This document shows positions 47,973 through 58,676 of a DNA stretch of 64,000 nucleotides, in pieces (position 1 is the first letter of the stretch; each line of letters starts with the position of its first letter). The DNA is from Desmodesmus armatus (lineage: Eukaryota; Chlorophyta; Chlorophyceae; Sphaeropleales; Scenedesmaceae). The notes under the pieces were generated by a model that was given only the letters and a program-made list of their open reading frames with translations, made no database searches and was not told where the DNA came from. The position numbers were made by a program, and so were the translations under genes. The stretch covers positions 868,001 to 932,000 of the forward strand of contig VIIQ02000555.1 in the NCBI GenBank assembly GCA_007449985.2, in the 5' to 3' direction.

Positions 47973-50934
47973 ATGCATCACAAACGAATTCATTTCCTTC
48001 TGGTTTTGCTGTTTGTCGGGGCACATGGCTTGCGATTTGATGAGGTGCCTAGTATTGCCAGTCGGCCTGTGCAGGACAGGCAGCTACAAGAGTACATTCG
48101 CACATCCTGCAGGTGGTTACAATACAGATCCGTGAACAGTCAGTATCCGCTGCTTAACACATACGCGGAGCAGCTTCAGCTGGTGTTGCGAACAGAATGT
48201 GCCCACTGTGTAGACTACTATGAAGCAGCAGGACTGCTGGGGTTGCTCGGCAAAACAGTCAGTCAGATAATGAAGGAGGCGCGGGATGATGTCCACTACC
48301 CAGTGGTCAGGAGGAGCTATTTAGCAGCAGTATGGCTGCTGCAGCGCTCAAGGCAGTTTGTGTGGGAGACCACCCACATGCCCAGCACAGCCCTCAGCAC
48401 CATGTTCAGGTAAGTGTTTTGTATCTCTTTCGCTGATTTTGTTGGCGTCTTGACCAGGCTGAGGCCGATCTGTTGCGGCAGCACTGTACAGGCTGTTCCA
48501 CAGCAGTACCAGGCAGTACTGTAGTAGTGCTGTAAGTTGTACTGTAACTGTTTGCCATCTGGTGTTCTTGCACTCGCAGGTTGTACTTGGGCCATGTGCA
48601 CAGGGCCAAGGGGCGCACAGTCAGCTTACACCACATCAGCAAGTGTGGTGGCACCACAATGTGCCAGCTGGCAGCCAGCAACCGCTGCAGCAACCCACAT
48701 TTGAGCCAGGAGAAGAACTGCGTGCTGAATGACAAGTGAGTGTTGTTGACACAACCCACCACCACGTTCAATAGCAGCAGAGCAGCAGCAACCACACCTG
48801 CAAGGGCAGCACTGTACAGGATGTATACTTGCAGGCATGACCGCTTTGGGCAGTGTCACTGATGTTGCCTTGGTGGGCCACACAGTCGTGACCACGATGT
48901 GCAGTTTTAACAGAGCCCCGGCAGCCGATACCACCAACAGCCAACTGATCCCCTTCTGGCCTTCTCCTGTGCTCTGCTATGCTCCTCATGTGGACGCAGG
49001 CTGGATGCGCCCCTGTGGATGGTGGGGCACAACGTGTCACCCCAGGGTGTCATGCTAAACCCTTCCATAGGCACCCTCGACACAGAGCCTGTGACACTCG
49101 ACAACCCCAACAACATCGTCAGCAGGCGCTTCAGCAACGAGCCCAAGATGGACATGTGGCTCATGTATGCGTGCCCCTACACCCCCAGTGGAAGGCTGTA
49201 CGATTGCAAGGCCAGGGCTGCTGATGCACATGAGTCAGGCACTACCTTCCTTGCCAACGAGCGCACACTGACAAAGGATGCAGGCCAGGCGCAGGTGGGT
49301 GTGAGCAGTAACAGCAACGAAGGCAGGAGGACGGGCAGGCAGGGGAGGGGTGGATGCAGGTTGCATGCAGCGGTGCTAGCTAAGGTGACAGGCAGCCATG
49401 TGCGCCTGTGTTGTGTTGGCAGTTGCTCAAAGGCTAGCCACAGCCACAATGTGACAGCGCCCTTCAGCTAGGCTACAGCCCATGCTGTTGTCAACAGCTA
49501 CTTTGCAACCGCAACTCCTTTGCACCACCTTACCTCCGCACACACAGCATGCTGCACCTTCCTCAACTGCTGTGCTGACATGTCCATCACTTCGATGCTT
49601 GCTGCTCCCAGGTGTGCACTGAGTTCATGAACGCCGTGATCCTGCGCGAGCCTGTCCCTCACGCCATCAGCATCATGGCAGAGGCCAAGTACCGCTACGT
49701 CAGGCAGATGTCCACCAAGCACGGCATCACCAACTGGCAGCCAACGGCCTGGAACCTCACCTGGTGGGAGACCCTGGGCCCAGCACTTGTCGGCAACTAT
49801 GCCACACGCACCCTACTGGGCCGTGAGAGCCTGTGCCGCAGCGCAGCAAACATGGGCCAGGAGCAGCTTGACGGCGCTGTGGACGCTCTGATGAGTTTCG
49901 ATATGGTGATGACCCTGGGCCGCTCCAATGATATTGACCTTGTCATCACAGCAATGCTGGGCTGGCCTGCGCGGAATTTCAGCAGCCAGCCAGGGGCTCG
50001 TGTCCGTGAAGTGTCGGTAGACCTTGCTACAAAGGGTCAGGTGACCGTCGGGGACAGCAAAGCCAGCAAGGGGAGCACAGCGGCCGCCCGGCACCTCCTC
50101 ATGCTTGACGGCGACGCCGGCAGCAGTAGCGGCAGCAATAGCAGCAGCAGTAGTGAGGAGGAAGAGCTGAGTGGGCCGGGCCGCAGCTTGCTAGGTGCCG
50201 GTCAGGTCAAGCGCGGTCTGAAGAACAAGGGCGGCATGCGCAAAAAGCTGCAGGGTGCCAACATGCACAAGAAGAAGCTGCAACCCCAGCTGATGAAGAA
50301 GGGCAAAGGCAGCCACCTCAAAAAGAAAGAAAAAGAAGAAAAGGGCGGCGCACACGGTGGTGGTCAGCAACCCCTGCAAGAAGAGCCAGCCGCAGCTGCA
50401 GGCGCTGGCGGAAGCACTGCAGCAGCAGCGCCTGTGGCGCTGGCTACCAACATGACTGCCAAGGAGTTGGAGCAGCAGGCTGCTCTCATGCTGGTCAGCA
50501 CAACCTGGCACGAGCTGCAGGCGGAGCTGCTAGGAGTGCGGACCAAGTCGGGGGTGTGGGCCATCACGGGGCAGCCTCGCTTAGAGCTGACAGGGCAGCG
50601 AGACAAGCACGGGGCACACCTGGTGATGGTGCACTACATGAACAAGCAGCGCATGCAGGAGTCGCAGGTGTGGCACTCCTTCCCGCGCCACACGTTTGCG
50701 TTCCTGGCGTCCGACATAGAGCGGCTGGAACGGCTGACAAACCTTGACCTGCAGGTTCACCAGACAGCAGACCTGATTTTCAACCTGGACTCAGTGTGGC
50801 TGCAGACAATGCTGAGCAGTTCGCACTATAGGAAGAAGCTGCGGTCGTTGGCTGCCACGCACACGTCCTGCGGTTTTGCAGGCATGATCCCAGTAGACCC
50901 GGAGCTGTTGAAAGAGACAGTAGCTGAGGCTTAG
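47973..50934 (+). CDS. Secretory-pathway sulfotransferase
   Basis: Exons 47973-48409, 48580-48735, 49000-49294 and 49612-50934 close in phase to 736 residues. A signal or type II anchor (IHFLLVLLFVGAHGL) lies at the N-terminus. Residues about 160-172 read VSLHHISKCGGTT, the 5'-phosphosulfate-binding motif of Golgi sulfotransferases. Residues 304-316 (AVILREPVPHAIS) are the 3'-phosphate-binding motif. The segments NYATRTLLG and LDGAVDALMSFDMVMTLGRSNDIDLV fit the later fold, and SSSHYRKKLRSLA near the C-terminus fits the family's conserved end. Such enzymes move sulfate from PAPS to glycans or proteins in the Golgi. A Ser/Glu- then Lys-rich insertion (residues about 420-580) interrupts the catalytic domain. 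The acceptor substrate cannot be told; sulfated cell-wall or matrix polysaccharides are an inference. Confidence 0.75.
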
Positions 50935-52181
50935 GGTTTGAAGGTGGTGTGTGGTTTGTGGTTTGCTCTGGTGTACACTGGGGCGAACCACATGTGCAGC
51001 TGGCAGCTGGCTGTGCTCATGGTGGGCCATCCTGAGCAGCCAGCTGTGTTTTCATCTTGTTGGTTTGTTGTATTTTCGAGCTGCTTTGCTCTATGGCTTG
51101 AAACCGGGTGACTGTTGCGGGGAGTGCATCAGTAGGCTGAGGTTGAGGCGGGCGTCCACTGTTTGTGCCTCAAGGCACGACATAGCTTGTTTAGTGTCGG
51201 AAGTTGCCGCCTGTTGGCCGGCCAACCTGCAGCATCCTTGTTTTTGTGCCAACCACCCGTGACTGCACCTGTTGGTGCTTGCTTTGTTACGTGCGTGTGG
51301 TTCCTGTTGTTGCCGAATGTGCAGCCAGAAGCTTTGCACCTGGGCACAGTGTAAGTCTCGTAATTCAACTGCGCAGCGCTGTACTGGCCAGGCTGACACA
51401 ACCATCATGCCTGTCATATCGACAGGGTGCGGCACCCCTTCAGTGACAGAGTGGTGAATGTTGACGCCAGCGACTGACTATAATGCTCAAGAATCAGCCC
51501 TGTCTCAGAGGGAGATCCTGTTCAGGTCCATTGCCACAGGGTGAAGGCAAAGATGGGTGCCGATCCACACTGTGTTGCCACACCCTGCGAATGTGCTGTC
51601 CTATCATGGTCGCGTCAACCAGTGCTTACAGCAAGACTGTGTGCTGGTGGCTGCTCGTCCACCAATGACGTTATCAGTGGTTGTTGAAGTGGAAATCTGA
51701 TTGCACAGCTGTGAAGACACTTGCTGTGTGGCTGGCCCATCCAAGGCCCACCCCCCCTCACACATGTGGCCCTCTCAAAGCCCCAACACTGCAGCGGGTT
51801 TGATATGTCATAAGCCTGAAATGCGAGGATGAGTTGTCTTGAACAACGGCAATTGCTCTTGGCATCTAACGCCAGAAGATCGAGTTTGAAAATTTTGAGC
51901 ACAGTGTGAATCACTCTTCTGCGCAAATCGCCGCACAAGGCTGAAGCGAAGCCGACTTTGTTGTATCTGAAGCTCACCACGTGCAGCCGTCAGCACACCT
52001 CAGCGCAGTCCTCACGCTCTGAAAGTGGTGTGACTTCATTCACCATCACCCATCACCTGCTGTTCTGCTTAGGCCCTTGCTCTTTGCTTCCGGCTCCGCT
52101 CCCAAAGGCCTGGCCAGTGTGTCTGGTAGCTACTGCGCTGTCACACAGCCTGCCACCTACATTCAGCACATCAAGCCAGGC
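50935..52181. other. Intergenic region upstream of ASF1
   Basis: This is 1.25 kb holding the sulfotransferase 3' UTR (a TGTAA motif near 51349) and the ASF1 promoter. Open frames here are short and unconvincing. Confidence 0.4.
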
Positions 52182-54307
52182 ATGGCTGAATGCAACATCA
52201 CCTCAGTCGACGTGGTGAACAACCCAGGCCGCTTCACCGACCCCATCGTCTTGGACGTGCAGTATGAGTGCCTCAGCAGCTTGCAGGATGACCTGGAGTG
52301 GAAAGTAGTGTACCTAGGGTCTGCAGAGGATGGGGCAGATGACCAGGTGCTGGACTCTGCGCTGGTGGGGCCAGTACAGCAGGGCAACTTCAAGTTCCGC
52401 ATGGAGGCACCAGCACCAGATCCCAGCAGGTACAGTCGCTGAGGCCCTTTCACCCTGTTCCCCGCATCCTGGCTGGTGCCGGTGCAGCCGTATGTGCTCT
52501 CGCACGTCAGCTAGGTGGCGGTGCAGATGTTGTCAACAACAGCTCAGCAGCAGCAGCAGCCCTCTGAGTGTGCTTGTGCAGCGGTCTGGATACTGCACTT
52601 ACTCTTGCAGGTTAGCAACAGCATCATCCTGTATCAGAGCACTGCGGGGGCATGCATGTGGCTGGCAACAGCTTCATGTTGTGGCTCCAGCACAAACGGT
52701 AAGCAGCAGTGTATTGCTGCTGTGTGCCAACATCAAGCCATGCATGCTGTGTGCATAAATCTTACCTGATCTGCATGCGTTTTCTCTGCTGCTGTGGTGC
52801 TGTCTGTTCAGGATCCCTTTCAAAGACCTGCTGGGCTTGACGGGGCTGCTTCTCACCTGCAGCTACAAGGGCAGCGAGTTTGTGCGCGTGGGCTGGTACG
52901 TCCACATAGAGTACACAGACCCGGATGTGGACCCTGAACACCCACCAAACCCACCACGGATAGACCAGCTGCAGCGCAACATACTGGCAGGTGGGCATGG
53001 CTTGTTGGGTGGGGTGTGCCAGCCTTGTCTATTTGGCGTCATGCTCACGGTGGGACGCCGCCATTTGGCAAAAACTGTGATCTTGCACCGCACCCAGGAG
53101 AAGCCGAGGAACTTGAGTCCCTACCTGCATTGACGGGCATGGGGCAGGGTTGGGCAGCGTCCTGCAGGCAGGGTGGTGGCAGACATATCAACTGGTGCGT
53201 GTCTGCCGCCCTGACCGATCAGCCTACACACACCGGCACCGCTCTTCCTGTCTGCCCCTTGGACTGCTGCAGACCAGCCGCGTGTGACCAAGTACCCTCA
53301 CGACTTTGACAACCCACCAGCACCCCCACCCCTAGAGGCAGAGCCTGAGCCTGATGACTTGCTGCCTGATGACGACTTGGAAGGTGCGAGGCATGCGGGG
53401 CCGCCAGCTTGTCATGGCGCTGCAATTGTATTGAGTGTCACGACAGGGCCTGGAGCCTGCTGTCATGGCAGTGGGCTCCACTGTGCCCCATGCTCGGAGC
53501 ATGCACCAGCTGTCCTGCCACAGCGCTGGCTGCTGAGCGCTTGGCAGGGGACGGTTGTGCCAAAATGCGCCACGACAGACAGCTTCTACGCAGCCACCCA
53601 CAATCAGCAGTGCATCGCCATCATCTGTATGATCGTCTGTATCCGTACAGCTTGCATCCTTGACCTTGAGTGGCTGGTACAAGCTGCCGATCCCCTTTGG
53701 TATCTGTCTCATTGGCTCCAGAGCCACAACATTGCAAGCCTGTGTTGGCCCATGTTTTACATGCAGCAGCAGCCTTGGTTTCTTGCACATGGAGCGCCAG
53801 ACTGGCTGACAGCCTTGACTCAAAGACACCTTGCCAGCAGTGCTCAGCCACCATTGCGATGTGTGTACTGTGTCTGGCCAGCACTGAAGCCCCCCCCCCC
53901 CTTCAATGAACATGTGTGTTGCCTGCCTCTGCTGTTGTGGCCAGAACATGAGTTGCATCCCTCAAGTACACGTCATGGTGACCATCGCAATTTTGGGAGC
54001 CTTGTTTGGCTCCCGAAAGGGCGATCAGGCGAGGCCCTGATCCAGTAAAAGTAGTAGTGATATAGTAGCAGTAATGTACTGTGCTGCTGCTGCTGTGTCC
54101 GCAGGTGGTGATGACGAGTATGATGAGGACGAAGACCTGGATGATGAGGAGGGGGGCATGCTGGAGGAGGAGGACATAGGGGAGGAGGTGGAGAACAGGG
54201 ACCCCAAGGGGCCCATTGCTGTGGGCGGTATGATGGTGCAGGGCAAGGCAGGGCTGGAGGCTGCTGTGGCTGATGCGGGTGCTGGTGTGGAGGACATGGA
54301 GTTGTGA
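52182..54307 (+). CDS. ASF1: Histone chaperone ASF1
   Basis: Exons 52182-52429, 52812-52990, 53273-53383 and 54105-54307 close to 246 residues. The conserved core is unmistakable: VDVVNNPGRFTDP, CLSSLQDDLEWKVVYLGSAE, DQVLDSALVGPVQQG, then GLTGLLLTCSYKGSEFVRVG, YTDPDVDPEHPPNPP and LQRNILADQPRVTKYPHDFD. ASF1 binds the H3-H4 dimer and hands it to CAF-1 or HIRA during replication-coupled and independent nucleosome assembly in the nucleus. After about residue 155 the tail is strongly acidic (a DDEYDEDEDLDDEEGG-type stretch), as in yeast and other ASF1 proteins. The start ATG gives MAECNITSVDV, which agrees with the family start. The model is complete. Confidence 0.93.
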
Positions 54308-55166
54308 GGCCACAAGCAGGCATGCTGGGAGGGAGCTTCGGGCTTTGTTGTTGGTTGTGGCAGTGTGTGGCAGGCTGTGCAGTGAATTGGTTGTGTTGCG
54401 GCGGTGATTGCATGGCAAGTGCATGTCATGGCATGGTGGCGAATGCAGCTTACACTGCGTTTATGCGTGTGGCCCCCACACGTGATCCATGGCTCTCCAT
54501 CTGATGAATGGGGTGTTGTTGGTGTTGATGCATTGGTGCTTTGCTCCTGGTCACTCGGCCCTAATCCCATGGATGTGTTGACCCGCGGGCACCAAGTGTG
54601 GTGTGGTAGCCTCATTGAGAACTAGGAACACCGGTGTTTGCTGGCTTCAGTATGATTGACTTCGCTTGACCCAAAAGCATTACTGTCAAATCTGTTGTCA
54701 CCAGATAACATACCTGGCGTGCCAGCATGTTTCCGTGCATGTCTGGCCTTCTGTTCAACAAAAACGTAAGTTGCGTCGTTCGGTGATCACCGGGGATGTG
54801 TGGAAGCCCCACATATCCGCAAGACCACGCCAAACTTTTTGCTTCGTGACTCGACGGGTGATCCGTCGTGCAGGGGCAACACCTTTGTTGCTTTTGTGCT
54901 CGAACCGTATGTAAATCATGTTTGCGCTTGCCACTTGAGCTCGATCGGGCTCCTGCCTGCTCTCTTCGGGCACTAGTGCTCAGGCACTAGTGGTGTCAGC
55001 TGTCGCTACAAGCCAATGGGATCAGGACCATTGCAACGTCTATCTATTTCTGGCGTTGTGATTGTGCAGCTACTAGGTGAGTCCACGTACGGATGGTTAT
55101 TCACCTTCAGCGATCTCAATAGGCACAGTGCAACTTAGCTTACAGTGCTGGGCGCCAAACCTTTTC
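54308..55166. other. Intergenic region between ASF1 and the fasciclin gene
   Basis: This is 0.86 kb without recognisable exons. A TGTAA motif near 54910 could be a polyadenylation signal. A short imperfect direct repeat (CACTAGTG with flanks) lies near 54972-54992. Confidence 0.4.
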
Positions 55167-58100
55167 ATGACGCATCTGATCGCCGTTGCAGGTTTCCTGA
55201 TTTTGTCACGAGGGGCGCTGGCTGCTCCAGCGGCGCTGCCAGTGCCCGCAGCAGGAGCAAGTGACACTGGGGCAGCAGCACCAGCAGCACTCCAGCATGC
55301 TGAAAGTGCGCCTGCAGTGGCTCAGTGGAGCAGCAACAATCCTGAAAGCGCCAAGGAACTCCTGCAGAAGGGCCTCAGCATTGATATTGTAGCAGCAGAG
55401 GCTGCAGCACGTCCTGCAGAGCAGCTGCCCTCTCAATATGCAGTCCAAGGAGTGATTGACCCGCAGTCACCACTGTTTTCAGGTACAGTCCCTTGGTCCA
55501 GCCGCTTCACAAGGGGTGGTTCGTAACCATTGTGTGCACGTTGACGTGTAGTGTGCAGGCATCTGCTGTTGCTTGCCTCATCTGCCAGGAGATCAACACG
55601 TGTGTACGCAGCGATCCCAGTCCTCCTGCTGAAGCAAGCCCGGCACCCAGGGCTACCTAGATGACAGTAATGACCCGATAATGCGCACCTGCCCTGACTG
55701 CTCCTGTGCCGCGCAGAGGAGCCTGGTGTGTTGGTGCCCCTGGCCCAAGCTCACACCCCTGTTGGCAACTGGCTGGCAGCCGTGGAGGCAGCAGGCCCCA
55801 GCACACCCCTGTCTGACCCCATGCTTGTGGGCACCGTCTTTGTGCCTCGTGACGAGGTGCGCACCTGACTTGCAGTGCACAATGGCGCGGAGAAGCTCCA
55901 CCATCACACCAGCATGACGTAGACAGTGCTCGACAGCTATGCTTGATCGAAGTTGCCTTGCACATGTGTAGGTATCAACTCTTATCACCCGTCAGCCGTG
56001 AGCAACAAGCATATGCCTTTCTGCTGCTGCTGGTCCTGCAGGCTTTTGAGCAGGGCTACCCCAAACTGCGGCAACTGAAGTTACAGGGCAGGGCAGTAGC
56101 AGAGGCATTCAGCAATGTCAGCACACCCAGCCTAGCATTGCAGCTCAACTGCCTCACGGTACCTGGGCCTGCTCTCAAGCTGGACGAGTTATGGCCTGGG
56201 CGATTGCTCAAGACTGCAGGGCTGGGTGCCATCAAAGTCGTCAGCAACAGGTGTGTGATGCACTGGGAGTGGGTCTGGTGTGTCACGCATGCCCTAAAGA
56301 GTATCACGTGAACACGCAGACAGACTGGCGTTTTGGAGCATCCAGTGCATGCACCCGTGAGAGAAGGCTGTGTAGGAGGCTGCATAGCTGCTGCCAGAAA
56401 CTTGTTTGCGGGAGATGCAGCGCTGTATTCCCGCCAGCACAAAGAGTGTGTGGTACGTGACGCCGCCATGGCAGCACGGCGAGAGAACCCCAGAGACGAT
56501 TGGTACTATGCTAACCCTAAACCCTAAACCCTGCTGCCTCCTGGACGACCCCTGTCTGCTGCTTACTGCTGCCACCACAGGGCCGCTGACAAGCCAGCAC
56601 ACTTGCAGCACCAACCCTCCGGGCTGCAGTTCTCAATCACAGAGGCTGACCTGCAGTCGGGCAATGCAGTGGCCCATGTGATTGACGTGCTGCTGCCTGC
56701 TGATCTCTTGAGCAGGGAGGCGCCCAGCCCTGAGAGCCTAGATGACACACTGCAGTACAGGTGAGCCCAACAATACACATGCGCAGGCCCCATGCGACAG
56801 TTTCTGGTATATTGAAGGTTTTGGGTGAAGGGGCGGAGCAGGGACACACAGACACACAGGTTGCATGCACGCAGACTACTGCGTCTGTCCAGTGTGCTTG
56901 CGCTGTGCACGTGTTTGCTCTGGTTTCCCTGTTCGTGGGTATCAACTAATGTATGGCTGTGACAGTGCTAGCGAGCATGGCGCTGTGATGCTGCCTTACT
57001 TTGCAAGATGAGGTTGCCCAAGCAGGGAATCTGGCAACCTGCAAGGTCACATGTTGTGGCACCTGCCGATGGTTCCGCAGCACAGATGCATCAAGGGCTT
57101 TTAGCGCAGTATCAAGGCAGCTGCATGCAGACGCTACAATGCAGGCAGCAAGCCATACCCAACCTCACATGTTGTCGTGTGCTGATTGCTGTGCAGGTCG
57201 GTCATGGCGGCGTTGCAGGACCCTGCGCGGCAGCTGCAGGCCTTTGCCTACCTTGTGCAGAGAGCAGCACTCACCGGGCTCATGGAGAGCAGTGGGGATG
57301 CCTTCACTCTGTTTGCACCCGATGACAAGGTATGCATGGGGGGGGATGGTGTGTTAGTTGCACCATTTTGCAGGACTGCATGCAGACAATGCAGTGGTCG
57401 CAGCGGCCTGCTGTGGTGCTGTAATGGGAATCATAACAGGATTCAAGACAGGAATCATAACAGGAATCATAACAAGTGAAAATGATTGACTACAGCGCTG
57501 ATGGCCCCAGCTGCTGCACTTGGTTTAATGGTGTCCTGCAACACTGCAACACGAGTGTCAAGCTTCAAACCACCTGCCTGTACCCTGCTTCCTGTAACTG
57601 TCCTGCTATAGGCAATGGAGGCACTGATGGCATCGCTGCCGGTGTGGAAGCGGGAGCAGCTGCTGACAAATGCCACGCTGGCAGATGCCTTAGTGAGCTC
57701 GCACCTTGTGCTGGGCACAGGCCTGGGCAGTAAGGCGCTGGAGGCATTGCTGCCTGCAGGACAGCTCAAGACACCACAAGGGAACCTTGTCATACGCAGC
57801 ACCAATGGGTGAGTTTGCGACCTGCGGTGATCGTGTGCCTGAGCAGCAGTTGACACATGGGCAGTGTAGGCTGCTGACCCTGAGAGATGCGGCATAGTGA
57901 GCACGGGCACCAGCAGAGTTTGAGCACATGGGTGCAGGCAGCTGTAGTCAAGTCAGGATTTTGCATCCAGGGACTGCGGCTGACGAACTTCTGCTTTTAC
58001 ACTCACTGCTTGTAAGTCTCCATGCTATGTGCCTGTTGTGTACTCTGATGAAATACCTCATCTTGCTTGACTTATGTCCTCTCGCCTACCTTGGTGCTGC

Positions 58101-58676
58101 TTCGCTCTCCCCAGCCACCACCAGCCACCCTCCACGCAGCTCCCCTCTGGTGCTGTGTCACTGGTTGAAGCCGGCAGGCCCTTACCAGAGACAACACCTC
58201 ACCCAACAGCACCCGTAGATACAGTAGCTGCACCACCAGCTGGTCCTGAACCCTCACCACCAGCCCAGGTGCAGCCCACAGCAGCAGCAGATGCTGCTGA
58301 CGCTGATGCTGTGGATGTGCATCAAGCCAACGCAAGCGTCTTGTTAGATCCTGACGCTCCAGCACAAGCAGAGGCACCAGCAGCACCCGGTCCTGATGCA
58401 GCTGGTGCATACAGCAGCCGCTTGGCGGTTGCTGCTTCAGGTATTGTGCTGGGGGACCTACTTGGCGGGAAAGCTGTGCTTCATGTGGTGGACCGAGTGC
58501 TCATCTCACCAGGACTGAGCAGGGAGCTTGGTTTGCTGCCTAGCCCAGGGTACACTGTGCTGGACCCTCCTCCACCACCTGCAGCAGCAGTGAGTGGGGT
58601 CCGGCAGCTTTCAACTCCAGGGTTTGCAGGTTGGGTGCTTTCAATGGTGCTGGCGATGTGGCTGTGCCTACCGTGA
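55167..58676 (+). CDS. Fasciclin (FAS1) domain protein with GPI-like tail
   Basis: Exons 55167-55482, 55717-55856, 56042-56250, 56581-56760, 57197-57329, 57612-57808 and 58115-58676 close to 578 residues. A signal peptide (LIAVAGFLILSRGALA) leads. The first FAS1-like domain ends with GNAVAHVIDVLLPADLL. The second opens with LQAFAYLVQRAALTGLM and SGDAFTLFAPDDK, continues with ALVSSHLVLGT, and ends GKAVLHVVDRVLISP; these are the FAS1 H1 (TLFAP) and H2 (HVVD) boxes. A Pro/Ala-rich linker sits inside the second domain (residues about 400-470). The C-terminus GFAGWVLSMVLAMWLCLP is a hydrophobic tail suited to GPI anchoring. FAS1 proteins act in cell adhesion and extracellular matrix; in Volvox a FAS1 protein (algal-CAM) has this role. 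Confidence 0.82.
56511..56532. repeat. Interstitial telomere-type CCCTAAA tract
   Basis: About three units of CCCTAAA (TTTAGGG on the other strand) lie within an intron of the FAS1 gene (56251-56580). This is the Arabidopsis-type telomere unit used by many green algae. The tract is flanked by unique sequence on both sides, so it is not a chromosome end. Confidence 0.85.
57425..57476. repeat. Short minisatellite (GGAATCATAACA-like units)
   Basis: About four imperfect 12-14 bp units lie in the FAS1 intron between 57329 and 57612. Confidence 0.8.

Noticed and set aside
56511..56532. CCCTAAA tract considered as a chromosome end
   Set aside because: Only about three units are present, with continuous coding exons on both sides.
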